The notes beneath the pieces are model-generated. The model saw only the letters and a list, made by a program, of their open reading frames with translations. It searched no databases and was not told the origin of the DNA. A DNA stretch of 64,000 nucleotides from assembly GCA_034722275.1 (NCBI GenBank), contig JAYENW010000020.1:1-64000 (forward strand), given 5' to 3'. The DNA comes from M55B177 sp034722275. Its GTDB lineage: Bacteria; Chloroflexota; Dehalococcoidia; GIF9; AB-539-J10. The translations under genes were made by a program, and so were the position numbers. Below, piece after piece: positions 34,725-43,173 of this stretch (position 1 is the stretch's first letter; every line of letters starts with the position of its first letter).

Positions 34725-35828
34725 ATGTTGTTACATGCGGTGTCAGAATCAATCAGTGAGCCTGCTATACCTTATGCTCTTCATTGGAGGGGCAAGCTTT
34801 ATGCCCTGATAGGGGTTTTGGGATTGCTTGTGGCAACAGTTATATTTGCCACTACCCTGGGAAGTGCTCATATACCTTTTTCTACTTGTCTTCAGGTTCT
34901 TCTTTCCCAGATACCTTTTTTACACATCAGCCTATCCTGTCCAGCGACTCTTAATATAGCAACCTTGAATACGATAATCGTGGATATCAGGCTGCCGCGG
35001 ATTCTTCTGGCGGGCTTGGTGGGAGCAGCCTTGGCGGTAGCTGGGGCTACTTACCAGGGATTATTTCGTAATCCCTTGGCTGATCCCTATCTTCTTGGTG
35101 TTGCCTCGGGGGCTGGATTGGGAGCTACCGTTGCTTTCCTCATTCCCTTCGCTATCTCTTGGATGAGCCTTGGTGCAGTTCCTTTATTTGCTTTCATTGG
35201 CGCTATGGGTGCTGTGGCTGTAGTCTATTCATTAGCTCGTGTGGGCAAGACCCTGCCAGCAACCACCCTTATCCTGGCTGGAGTAGCTTTGGGTGCTTTT
35301 CTATCTTCAATCACCTCTTACCTTATGACTATTTGTGGGGAGGAACTGCATGGGATTGTATTTTGGCTGATGGGGGGACTTTCCCTGACTAAATGGTCTG
35401 AAGTATGGACGGTTCTGCCTTGTGTATTGGTGGGCATTGTAATCATCTGTCTTCATGCTCGGCCTCTTAATGTGATGCAGCTTGATGAAGAGCAGGCACA
35501 GCAATTGGGCATTAATGTGGAGAGAGTCAAGCTTATCTTGATGAGCGCAGCCACTTTAATTACTTCTGCTGCAGTTTGCTTCACGGGTCTAATAGGTTTC
35601 GTTGGTATCATTGTTCCCCATGCGGTGAGGCTTATTTGGGGTCCTGACTATCGTTTCTTGCTCCCCTTGTCTGTTTTAGTTGGTGCTGTATTCCTCATCC
35701 TTGCTGACACCTTGGCGCATACATTGCTTTCTCCTACAGAGATTCCGGTGGGTATAATCACCGCTTTCTGTGGAGCCCCCTTCTTTCTTTATTTATTGCG
35801 ACGAAAAAAAGGACTTGCTTTCTTTTAA
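34725..35828 (+). CDS. btuC: Corrinoid ABC importer permease
   Basis: A 367-residue FecCD-family permease with about ten membrane helices. Signatures are DIRLPRILLAGLVGAALAVA then YQGLFRNPLADPYLLGVASG, and GFVGIIVPHAVRLIWGPDYR near the end, which contacts the ATPase. The N-terminal ~30 residues before the first helix are longer than usual. Together with the upstream BtuF and downstream BtuD it forms a type II ABC importer for corrinoids. Confidence 0.93.
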   Translation: MLLHAVSESISEPAIPYALHWRGKLYALIGVLGLLVATVIFATTLGSAHIPFSTCLQVLLSQIPFLHISLSCPATLNIATLNTIIVDIRLPRILLAGLVGAALAVAGATYQGLFRNPLADPYLLGVASGAGLGATVAFLIPFAISWMSLGAVPLFAFIGAMGAVAVVYSLARVGKTLPATTLILAGVALGAFLSSITSYLMTICGEELHGIVFWLMGGLSLTKWSEVWTVLPCVLVGIVIICLHARPLNVMQLDEEQAQQLGINVERVKLILMSAATLITSAAVCFTGLIGFVGIIVPHAVRLIWGPDYRFLLPLSVLVGAVFLILADTLAHTLLSPTEIPVGIITAFCGAPFFLYLLRRKKGLAFF

Positions 35829-35863
35829 AGAGGCTATATTTAAGCAAAATAGGGTAAAGTGTC

Positions 35864-36670
35864 ATGATTGAACTAAAGGACGTCAGTTTAGGCTATAACC
35901 ATCGGGCTGTCCTGAATAATATAAACCTGGAGGCGGTGCCAGGTAAGATGTTGGGGCTCATTGGACCTAATGGTTCGGGGAAGTCAACATTGATCAAGGG
36001 GATGACTAGGGTGATCAATCTTTTCTCCGGGCATATTTTTATTGATGGTCATGAAATAGCTAGTATGAAGAGAGAGGAGCTTGCTAAATTTGTGGCTGTT
36101 GTACCCCAAAATCCTGTTTTGCCTGAAGCTTTCACTGCCTTTGAAATGGTGCTCATGGGGCGGACGCCTCATCTGGGGCTTCTTCGCTATGAAGGGGGAA
36201 AGGATATAGCTATTGTCTGGCAAGCGATGAAAATGACACAAGCGGAATTTCTCGCGGAACGCAGAGTGGGGGAGCTTTCTGGAGGAGAAAAGCAGAGACT
36301 TGTTATCGCTCGGGCTTTAACTCAGCAGTCAGAGGTGCTTCTTCTTGATGAGCCCACTGCACAGTTAGACATAAATAACCAAATTGAGATTCTAGACTTG
36401 ATCAAGAGACTGTCCCTTGAGCATAGTTTGACTGTTATTGTTGCCTTGCATGACCTCAATTTGGCAGCTCAATATTGCGATTGGCTGGTCATGCTGAAGG
36501 AAGGAAAGATTTATACTGAGGGTATACCCCAAGATGTACTTGTTCCTCACAATATCAAAGATGTATATGGAGCTGAAGTAAGCGTCCTTCCTCATCCGGT
36601 CAATGGTTTGCCGGTGACGCTTATTACAAGCAGTGAAGGCAACAAAGAAAAGGACTACATTCGCTATTAA
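35864..36670 (+). CDS. btuD: Corrinoid ABC importer ATPase
   Basis: A 268-residue ABC ATPase. Walker A is GPNGSGKS (34-41), the Q-loop sits in VAVVPQNPVLP, the signature is LSGGEKQRLVIARAL, and Walker B is VLLLDEPTAQLD followed by the H-loop IVALHDLNLAAQYC. The FecE/BtuD class fits the neighbouring FecCD permease. It ends 8 bases before cbiB, in the same transcript. Confidence 0.93.
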   Translation: MIELKDVSLGYNHRAVLNNINLEAVPGKMLGLIGPNGSGKSTLIKGMTRVINLFSGHIFIDGHEIASMKREELAKFVAVVPQNPVLPEAFTAFEMVLMGRTPHLGLLRYEGGKDIAIVWQAMKMTQAEFLAERRVGELSGGEKQRLVIARALTQQSEVLLLDEPTAQLDINNQIEILDLIKRLSLEHSLTVIVALHDLNLAAQYCDWLVMLKEGKIYTEGIPQDVLVPHNIKDVYGAEVSVLPHPVNGLPVTLITSSEGNKEKDYIRY

Positions 36671-36678
36671 GGAAAGCT

Positions 36679-37611
36679 GTGGAAGTTTTATTTGTCTTTC
36701 TTCTGGCCCTGGTTCTCGACTTTTTTGTGGGTGAGCCACCTCGACCTGTGCATCCTGTTGTCTGGATGGGAAAGCTGATATCTCTATTGGAGCGAATCGC
36801 CTTTCCCCGTGATTCTCGAGCACAATTCATCTATGGCAGCATAATGTGCTTGCTTACTATTCTTGTCTTTGTCTTACCAGTCTATTTTCTCTTGTCCTTT
36901 CTCCATGATTTAAATTCTATAGCTTATGTATTTTTAGCTGCTTTGTTGTTAAAAAGTACTTTTGCCTTTAGAGAATTGCGACAGACTGCTTTGATGGTCA
37001 AATCATTTCTTTCTCAAGATAATTTAAAGAAAGCTCGTGCTGCTATGCCGGCTTTAGTTAGCCGTGACACTCAAGGCATGGGGAAGCCCGAGCTGGTATC
37101 AGCAACGATAGAATCTGTGGCAGAGAACATTTGTGATAGTTTCATTGCTCCCTTATTTTACTTCTTGTTTCTTGGGGTGTCTGGTGCCATAGCTTATCGT
37201 GTGGTCAATACGTTAGATGCCATGATTGGTTATCATGGGGAATGGGAATATTTGGGCAAATTTGCTGCCAGGCTGGATGATATCCTGAATTTCGTCCCGG
37301 CACGAATCTCGGGATTATTGCTGGTAGCGGCAGCATATCTATATCATAAAGATGGCAAAAGTGCCTGGCGAATTATGCTTCGTGACCACTATAAAACGGA
37401 AAGTCCTAATGCTGGGTGGACTATAAGCGCTATGGCAGGGGCGCTTGGGACACGATTGGAAAAGAGAGCTTACTATACTTTAGGTGATAGCAGCAATCCC
37501 TTGTCAAATCAACTGATTGGCTCTGGAGTGAGATTGCTTGATATCTCTGCCCTGCTTTGGGTTGGCCTTTACTTCATCATGGAGGTAATGTTTTTTGTCT
37601 TTATCGCCTAA
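36679..37611 (+). CDS. cbiB: Adenosylcobinamide-phosphate synthase
   Basis: A 310-residue integral membrane enzyme (CbiB; CobD in Pseudomonas nomenclature) that attaches aminopropanol phosphate to adenosylcobyric acid. Motifs are LDFFVGEPPRPVHPVVWMGK at the N-terminus, VSRDTQGMGKPELVSATIES, ENICDSFIAPLFYFLFLG and NTLDAMIGYH. It starts at GTG 36679. It overlaps cobD by 17 bases, the partner that supplies the aminopropanol phosphate. Confidence 0.94.
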   Translation: MEVLFVFLLALVLDFFVGEPPRPVHPVVWMGKLISLLERIAFPRDSRAQFIYGSIMCLLTILVFVLPVYFLLSFLHDLNSIAYVFLAALLLKSTFAFRELRQTALMVKSFLSQDNLKKARAAMPALVSRDTQGMGKPELVSATIESVAENICDSFIAPLFYFLFLGVSGAIAYRVVNTLDAMIGYHGEWEYLGKFAARLDDILNFVPARISGLLLVAAAYLYHKDGKSAWRIMLRDHYKTESPNAGWTISAMAGALGTRLEKRAYYTLGDSSNPLSNQLIGSGVRLLDISALLWVGLYFIMEVMFFVFIA

Positions 37612-38722
37612 ACAAGTATCATGGAGACCTACCCCTAGCCGTGTGGGTCTAATGCCTGCTACGCATGGAGGTATTGATTACGCTGAGCTAGAGATGCTGG
37701 GTATTGCCTCTCAGGAGGTTCTCGATTTCAGTGCTAACTTAAACCCTTTTGGGCCACCGCCGGGGATAATGGAGGCAATAAACGAAATGGACGTCTCTCA
37801 TTATCCTGATTCTGAGTCTACCTCTTTGAGGCGCTCCTTAAGCAGCAGTTTGGGGATAAAGGAGAATAATATAATAGTGGGCAATGGTTCTACTGAGCTT
37901 ATACGCCTTGCTGCTCTGGCATATTTGGACAAGGAGGACAAAGTGCTCGTTATTGAGCCCACATTTGGCGAGTATGAGCTTGCTTGCCAACTTGCCGGGG
38001 CATCTGTGATAAAACAACAGTTGTTGCCGGAAGATGTTTTCCGCTTAGATGTAAAGGAAACCCTTGCCTTAATTCAGCGCCATGGTATTACAGGGGTCTT
38101 TATTGCTAATCCCAATAATCCCAGTGGGCAATATATCTCACAGATAGAGTTTGAGAAAATTCTGGATGCGGCTAAGAATGCTTTAGTAGTTCTGGATGAG
38201 GCTTATATTAGCTTTGTCGAGAATAGCTGGACTTCTTTCGATTTCATCCTTGCTGGTAACTTGCTCGTTTTACGCTCTATGACAAAAGATTATGCCATGG
38301 CTGGGCTTCGTCTCGGCTATGGAGTGGCAAGTGAGGAAATTATCGCTAACTTGCATAATATCTCTTTGCCCTGGAATGTCAATGCTCTAGCGCAAAAAGC
38401 AGGGATTGTGGCTTTGGAAAATGAAGACTATCTTAATCATTGTCGGGCAGAGCTTGAGAAAGCAAAAAGCTATCTGATAACGGAGCTTTCCACTCTTGGT
38501 TTATCTCCACTTCCTTCAAAGGCAAATTTCTTTCTGGTAGAAGTTGGTGATGCCAGGATATTCCGCACGGAGTTGCTTAAACGAAAGATATTGGTACGTG
38601 ATTGCACTTCGTTTGGTCTTCCCCATTACATTCGCATTGCTCCTCGTACTTTACCTGAATGTCAAAAATTAATTGCCTCAGTTAAAGAGATAATGAAAGG
38701 AAAAAGGAGGATAGGACTTTGA
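37595..38722 (+). CDS. cobD: Threonine-phosphate decarboxylase
   Basis: A 375-residue PLP enzyme of the histidinol-phosphate aminotransferase subgroup that decarboxylates L-threonine phosphate to aminopropanol phosphate for CbiB. Visible are LDFSANLNPFGPP near the N-terminus, the ANPNNPSGQY cofactor pocket, VVLDEAYISF, and the PLP lysine in RSMTKDYAMAGLRLGY. The TTG start at 37595 is supported by a GGAGG site (37581-37585); an ATG at 37652 lacks one. Operon position separates it from true histidinol-phosphate aminotransferase. Confidence 0.92.
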   Translation: MSLSPKQVSWRPTPSRVGLMPATHGGIDYAELEMLGIASQEVLDFSANLNPFGPPPGIMEAINEMDVSHYPDSESTSLRRSLSSSLGIKENNIIVGNGSTELIRLAALAYLDKEDKVLVIEPTFGEYELACQLAGASVIKQQLLPEDVFRLDVKETLALIQRHGITGVFIANPNNPSGQYISQIEFEKILDAAKNALVVLDEAYISFVENSWTSFDFILAGNLLVLRSMTKDYAMAGLRLGYGVASEEIIANLHNISLPWNVNALAQKAGIVALENEDYLNHCRAELEKAKSYLITELSTLGLSPLPSKANFFLVEVGDARIFRTELLKRKILVRDCTSFGLPHYIRIAPRTLPECQKLIASVKEIMKGKRRIGL

Positions 38723-39792
38723 GTATCTCTCTTTATCAGGTACTGAAAGAAATAAAGCCCATGGATGTAGAGGCTATGAAGACAGCTCAGACTCGTCAGG
38801 ATGAGCTGACCAAACCAGGGGGAAGTTTAGGCCGATTGGAGGAACTATCTATTCAAATGGCTGGTATTAAAGGCAAGGTAATATCGGGCTTTCAGCACAA
38901 AGCCATTATCACTATGGCTGCTGACCATGGTGTAGTAAATGATGAGGTCAGTCTTTACCCTCAGGAAGTTACCAGGCAGATGGTGTTTAATTTCCTTGCT
39001 GGGGGTGCTGCCATAAATGTTCTGGCTCGTCTCGTAGGCGCTCGCGTTGTCATCGTCGATATGGGAGTGATTGGAGGGGTTGAGCCGCATCCTGGCCTTA
39101 TCTGCAAGATGATTGATTTTGGCACCAAAGATATGACTAAAGGGCCGGCAATGACGAGAGGGCAAGCACTGGATTCAATTCAAGCTGGAATTGAAGTCAT
39201 AGAAGGCGAAATCGCTAAAGGTCTTGATATTGTAGGCACTGGGGATATGGGTATTGGTAATACTACTGCCAGTAGTGCTATATGTGCTGCTATTACAGGA
39301 GACCTGGTGGAGAATGTGACTGGGTATGGTGCCGGGCTCAGTGATAAACAGCGTGCTCATAAGATTAAGATGATTAAACAGGCTTTGGAGCTTAACAAAC
39401 CTGATTCCAAAGACCCTATTGATGTATTAAGTAAAGTCGGAGGTTTTGAAATTGGAAGCTTAGCTGGGGTTATGCTTGGGGCAGCAACTCATCGAATCCC
39501 TGTGGTCATCGATGGTTTTATCTCGGGAGCTGCGGCACTCATAGCTACTGAACTTGCGCCTGTGTTAAAGAATTATCTTATCGCGGCACATCTTTCTGCT
39601 GAAGGTGGACATAAGAGATTGCTGGAATATTTAGGATTGGTTCCTCTTCTAAACTTGGGAATGCGCCTTGGCGAGGGGACAGGGGCGGTACTGGGAATGG
39701 CAATTGTAGAAGCGGCAGTGAAAACTTTGAATGAGATGGCTACTTTTGCTGAAGCTGGTGTTTCACAGAGCAAGGAAGACTCGTTATCTTGA
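38719..39792 (+). CDS. cobT: Nicotinate-nucleotide-dimethylbenzimidazole phosphoribosyltransferase
   Basis: A 357-residue CobT that activates the lower-ligand base to its alpha-ribotide. Motifs are TRQDELTKPGGSLGRLEELS, MAADHGVVNDEVSLYP, GTGDMGIGNTTASSAI and the C-terminal LGEGTGAVLGMAIVEAA carrying the catalytic glutamate. It begins at a TTG whose bases overlap the cobD TGA, with an AAGGAGG site upstream. Base preference (DMB versus purines or phenolics) cannot be read from sequence. Confidence 0.95.
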   Translation: MSISLYQVLKEIKPMDVEAMKTAQTRQDELTKPGGSLGRLEELSIQMAGIKGKVISGFQHKAIITMAADHGVVNDEVSLYPQEVTRQMVFNFLAGGAAINVLARLVGARVVIVDMGVIGGVEPHPGLICKMIDFGTKDMTKGPAMTRGQALDSIQAGIEVIEGEIAKGLDIVGTGDMGIGNTTASSAICAAITGDLVENVTGYGAGLSDKQRAHKIKMIKQALELNKPDSKDPIDVLSKVGGFEIGSLAGVMLGAATHRIPVVIDGFISGAAALIATELAPVLKNYLIAAHLSAEGGHKRLLEYLGLVPLLNLGMRLGEGTGAVLGMAIVEAAVKTLNEMATFAEAGVSQSKEDSLS

Positions 39793-39876
39793 ATATAGGT
39801 AAAGCTCCAGGACTCTTTGTTGTGCTCGGAATGGTAGAATGCCGCAGTGAAAATTCAAAGAAAGAGGAATGACTAA

Positions 39877-40644
39877 GTGAGATTCTGGACTGCTTGGCAG
39901 TTTCTTACCATAATACCTCCTCCCCACCGTTCTGAATATACTTCTGGTGATATGAGTAAGTCGCTAATCTTTTTCCCCATAGTGGGGCTTTTCTTGGGGT
40001 TGGTACTGTTGGGTTTGGATTTTCTCCTGGGATTATTTTTGCCACCTATCTTGATCAATGTCTTGCTTCTGGTTGTTTTGGTTGTCCTCACGGGGGCTTT
40101 ACACCTCGATGGTTTCATTGATACCTGTGATGGCCTCGCAGTCAAGAGTTCGGTTCGGGAAAAGTTATATGTTATGAGTGATAGTCGTGTTGGTGGTTTT
40201 GGAGTCGTGGGAGGCTGCTGCCTCATCCTGGCTGAATTTGCCTCATTGGTTGCCCTGCCGGAGGGATTAAGGTCGAGCGCTCTCGTGCTTATGCCTCTTT
40301 TGAGTCGCTGGGGAATGGTCTATGCTATTTTTAGCTTCCCTGCGGCTAAGAAAGAAGGGGTGGGATGGGCTATTAAGCAAGGGGCTGATTGGAAAGAAAT
40401 GGCTTTAGCAACAGTGATTTCTTTGATGATTGCGTTGGCTTTATTCAGTTGGTGGGGAGCAGTGCTTCTGGCAGCAATTTGTCTGCTTATCCTGCTGTTT
40501 TCAAAATATCTTTACTCCCGGTTTGGAGGTCTCACCGGAGATAACTATGGTGCTATAAATGAGTTTGCTGAAGTAGCCGTGCTCCTTTTAATTTTTATAA
40601 TAGGTAAATTGGGAGGTGCTAGCTGGCTGAGTGCATTCTTATAA
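39877..40644 (+). CDS. cobS: Adenosylcobinamide-GDP ribazoletransferase (cobalamin synthase)
   Basis: A 255-residue membrane enzyme joining adenosylcobinamide-GDP and alpha-ribazole(-phosphate). The GALHLDGFIDTCDGLA motif and MSDSRVGGFGVVGG are the family's conserved acidic metal-binding segments; several hydrophobic helices follow. GTG start at 39877 after a short AAGAAAGAGG-like site. The gap to cobT is only 84 bases and does not contain a cobC phosphatase gene, which is found in this position in described Dehalococcoides clusters. Confidence 0.93.
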   Translation: MRFWTAWQFLTIIPPPHRSEYTSGDMSKSLIFFPIVGLFLGLVLLGLDFLLGLFLPPILINVLLLVVLVVLTGALHLDGFIDTCDGLAVKSSVREKLYVMSDSRVGGFGVVGGCCLILAEFASLVALPEGLRSSALVLMPLLSRWGMVYAIFSFPAAKKEGVGWAIKQGADWKEMALATVISLMIALALFSWWGAVLLAAICLLILLFSKYLYSRFGGLTGDNYGAINEFAEVAVLLLIFIIGKLGGASWLSAFL

Positions 40645-40688
40645 ATTGATAGGTTTTATTTTCATGACCTTGGCAGAAAAGCGATCTC

Positions 40689-41264
40689 ATGGCTAAGAAT
40701 TTTATCCTTATTCTTGGTGGAATTCGCAGTGGCAAGAGCAGGTTTGCCCAGAGCATGGCAGCAAAACTTGGGAAGAAGGTACTTTTTGTAGCTACTGCAG
40801 AAGCTCTTGACGCTGAAATGACTTTCAGGATCAGGGAGCATAAAAAGGTGCGCCCTAAGGACTGGCGGACACTGGAGATTAATATCAATGTGGGGCAGAA
40901 GTTGGGAAGGCAGATTGCTGATGCCGATGTCGTTTTGCTTGATTGTTTAACCTTGCTCGTCTCTAATGTGATAATTGGAGATAGCAAAAGCCCTGCCTCT
41001 GTAGCACAGAAACGCGTCGTGTCTGAGATAGAAGATTTAGTTAAGTGTATTGATAAATGTGAAGGTACCTTTATCATAGTTTCTAACGAAGTGGGTTTGG
41101 GCCTGATGCCTGCGAATAAATTAGGTCGGCTTTACTGCGATTGTCTGGGCAGAGCCAATCAACTTCTAGCCCGGCATGCAAGCCATGTTTACTTTATGGT
41201 CTCAGGTATTCCAATCGCAATAAAAGGTGAAGTACATCAGGAATGTGAAAGAGGTTGGGAATAA
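40689..41264 (+). CDS. cobU: Adenosylcobinamide kinase / cobinamide-phosphate guanylyltransferase
   Basis: A 191-residue bifunctional enzyme of nucleotide-loop assembly, making adenosylcobinamide-GDP for CobS. The P-loop is LGGIRSGKSRFA (residues ~9-20), a VLLDCLTLLVSNV segment follows, and the signature SNEVGLGLMPANKLGR is complete. It ends the corrinoid run and overlaps the 3' end of the convergent asparagine-synthase-like gene by 28 bases. Confidence 0.95.
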   Translation: MAKNFILILGGIRSGKSRFAQSMAAKLGKKVLFVATAEALDAEMTFRIREHKKVRPKDWRTLEININVGQKLGRQIADADVVLLDCLTLLVSNVIIGDSKSPASVAQKRVVSEIEDLVKCIDKCEGTFIIVSNEVGLGLMPANKLGRLYCDCLGRANQLLARHASHVYFMVSGIPIAIKGEVHQECERGWE

Positions 41265-42157
41265 CCGCAAGTTCGGCAGTGATATTTGCCCATGCTCGCC
41301 CCACAGCAGGGGCATTTAATTTCGTTACCTCTGGCCTGGAGAATTTCTCCCACTACTTCATTATAGATATGATAATAAAAGCAATGTTCTTTATTTATAA
41401 AAGCTATGCCTGTCTTCTTTTTGGCAAGCTGAAATTCTTCCTCAGGGACCATATCGCTGATGATGTTGTGAAGTATGTGGGATCCGGAGCCATATTCTAT
41501 GGGTTCCTTTTTCCTCCAGATTATCTCTGCTGGAATCAGGTTTTCAAAGCTCTTTCTCAAGATATATTTTCCGATGCCTTCTTTGACTTTGAGTTCTGAA
41601 CTTATGTCTAAAGCGAAGCGAACAAAGTCATCATCAAGGAAAGGCTGTTTTACTTTGATACCGAGTGCTTTGCCAATATCTATGGAAGAAAAGTGCCAGT
41701 TTTGTGAAAGTTCTCTTATGTATCTATCAAGATGTTTGGGTAAAAGTTTTGTCATGTAAGAATAGCCGGCAAAGAGCTCATCGCTTCCGTCCCCAGTCAT
41801 GACAGAGTGGACATTCTTTTCTCTGGCAAGCCTGAGAGCAAAATATATGGAGAGGTCATTGGGCAGGGCGAGGTCGAAAGTTTTTAATATTCGAATAACC
41901 TCGGGGAGTATATTCAGTGCCTCTGCCACGGTGAATTCCTTTTTCTTATGCTCCATCTCCAGGGAAGTGGATACTTTTTCTGCATAAAGAGGGTCAAGAG
42001 CCTGAGAATCTTTTAAAGCCGCTGTAAAGGCTATCTTGGGCTTTGCCGTAAAGGCCAAAATGCTGGTATCCAGTCCTCCTGACAGCAATATAGCATCAGC
42101 TTTATTCTTGTTGACAGCCTTCATAAAGTTATCTCTGAGACAATGATAAATATCCAT
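41237..42157 (-). CDS. Glutaminase-less asparagine-synthase-like protein with zinc ribbon
   Basis: About 306 residues from the ATG at 42157; a TTG at 42169 is also in frame. The protein consists of an Asn_synthase PP-loop ATPase domain (AILLSGGLDTS at residues ~22-32; VMTGDGSDELFAGYSYM; SFENLIPAEIIWRKKEP) without the N-terminal glutaminase domain of AsnB. The C-terminus has a zinc ribbon CPCCGASMGKYHCRTCG. It may be an ammonia-dependent amidating enzyme or an ATP-dependent modifying enzyme with a nucleic acid or protein substrate bound by the ribbon. Similar architectures occur in archaea. Location next to the corrinoid cluster is noted, but its strand is opposite. Confidence 0.8.
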   Translation of the reverse strand: MDIYHCLRDNFMKAVNKNKADAILLSGGLDTSILAFTAKPKIAFTAALKDSQALDPLYAEKVSTSLEMEHKKKEFTVAEALNILPEVIRILKTFDLALPNDLSIYFALRLAREKNVHSVMTGDGSDELFAGYSYMTKLLPKHLDRYIRELSQNWHFSSIDIGKALGIKVKQPFLDDDFVRFALDISSELKVKEGIGKYILRKSFENLIPAEIIWRKKEPIEYGSGSHILHNIISDMVPEEEFQLAKKKTGIAFINKEHCFYYHIYNEVVGEILQARGNEIKCPCCGASMGKYHCRTCGYSQPLSHS

Positions 42158-42223
42158 AGTGAATATCAATCTGCAGTAATTTATAATTATACCTCAGCAT
42201 GAAATTTCTATAATCTCGAAGTG

Positions 42224-42253
42224 TTGACAAGTATCAGGGATTAGTGGTAATTA
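42224..42253 (+). promoter_or_regulatory. Candidate promoter of the fatty-acid operon
   Basis: A perfect TTGACA (42224-42229) is followed 18 bases later by TAATTA (42248-42253), a weak -10. The palindrome TATTAGCTAATA (42254-42265) directly downstream could be an operator, though 12-base palindromes of this kind are expected by chance in a window this size. Confidence 0.3.
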
Positions 42254-42319
42254 TATTAGCTAATACCTTGTATAGCGATATAGTTGGAATCGACTTGAAT
42301 TAGTTGTGGGATATGGTCA

Positions 42320-42730
42320 GTGACAGATAAAAGCGGCGATAAAGCAGGCATGACTTTTGAAGAATTGACTCCAGGCTACGAGTTTCCCGCTGTCAATTAT
42401 GAATTGAGCGCCTCTCTTATCTCCAGGTACCTGAAGGCGGTGGATAGTGTTGGCGGTGAGTTTGTTCCTCCGTTGGCTATAGCAGCATATGCCATGACTG
42501 CTATGACGAACTTTCTCTCTGTACCTTCTGGCGCGATACATGCTTCCCAGGAACTGGAGTTTTTCAAGCTGGTGCCTGTGGGAAGTCAGGTGAAATGCCA
42601 GGCTAAGGTAGCTCGGAAAATAGCTCGCAGCCAAATACGTATGCTGGTGCTGGAATTGAATGTCTGGGATCAACATAATGAGAAGGTGCAGTTGGGCAGG
42701 GCTATGGTGGTATTACCAACTCAGGTTTAA
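42320..42730 (+). CDS. HadA-like hot-dog dehydratase subunit (non-catalytic type)
   Basis: A 136-residue hot-dog fold protein of the MaoC-N/FAS1-like dehydratase type, starting at GTG. The MTFEELTPGYEFPAVNYEL opening and FKLVPVGSQVKCQAKVARK strand pattern match the substrate-binding subunits of mycobacterial HadAB/HadBC-like 3-hydroxyacyl-ACP dehydratases. It lacks the D-x4-H hydratase motif found in the next gene. With that gene five bases downstream it probably forms a heterodimeric dehydratase replacing FabZ/FabA, which are not present in the locus. Confidence 0.72.
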   Translation: MTDKSGDKAGMTFEELTPGYEFPAVNYELSASLISRYLKAVDSVGGEFVPPLAIAAYAMTAMTNFLSVPSGAIHASQELEFFKLVPVGSQVKCQAKVARKIARSQIRMLVLELNVWDQHNEKVQLGRAMVVLPTQV

Positions 42731-42735
42731 TGTAG

Positions 42736-43173
42736 ATGAGCGCAAAAGTTTACCAGGGCGAAATTCTTTCTCCTGTGGTAAGGAATATCACGCAGGAGAA
42801 AATCAATCTCTATGCTGAAGCCTCGGGCGATTTTAATCCCATTCATGTGGATGAATCTTTTGCTGCCCAGACACCTCTTGGTGGCACTATTGCCCATGGT
42901 ATGCTTATCTTGGCTTATGTCTCGGAAATAATGATACAAAGCTTTGGCTATGGTTGGCTTGGTCGAGGTAAGCTTTCAGCGCGCTTTAAGACAGCAGCAC
43001 GCCCTGGAGATACTCTCACTGTTACTGGCAAGGTTGATTCACTTGAGGAGAGAAATGGTGTATCATATGCAACTTGTAGCCTCGAGTGCTGCAATCAAAA
43101 AGGTGAGACTATAGTTACAGCTGAAGCGGTATCTGAGCTTGTAGAAGAAAGAGAAGCGCATGACCGAAAGTAA
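42736..43173 (+). CDS. HadB-like MaoC hydratase/dehydratase
   Basis: A 145-residue MaoC-family protein carrying the hydratase-2 motif YAEASGDFNPIHVDESFA, with catalytic Asp32 and His37, followed by GGTIAHGMLILAYVSE. It would dehydrate 3-hydroxyacyl-ACP in fatty-acid elongation as the catalytic partner of the preceding HadA-like protein. A role as (R)-specific enoyl-CoA hydratase is possible, but the operon with PlsX, ACP and Fab genes favours fatty-acid synthesis. It overlaps plsX by 14 bases. Confidence 0.82.
   Translation: MSAKVYQGEILSPVVRNITQEKINLYAEASGDFNPIHVDESFAAQTPLGGTIAHGMLILAYVSEIMIQSFGYGWLGRGKLSARFKTAARPGDTLTVTGKVDSLEERNGVSYATCSLECCNQKGETIVTAEAVSELVEEREAHDRK

Noticed and set aside
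42254..42265. Palindrome TATTAGCTAATA ahead of the fatty-acid operon
   Set aside because: Perfect 12-base palindromes are expected around sixteen times in 64 kb by chance, so the location alone does not prove an operator.
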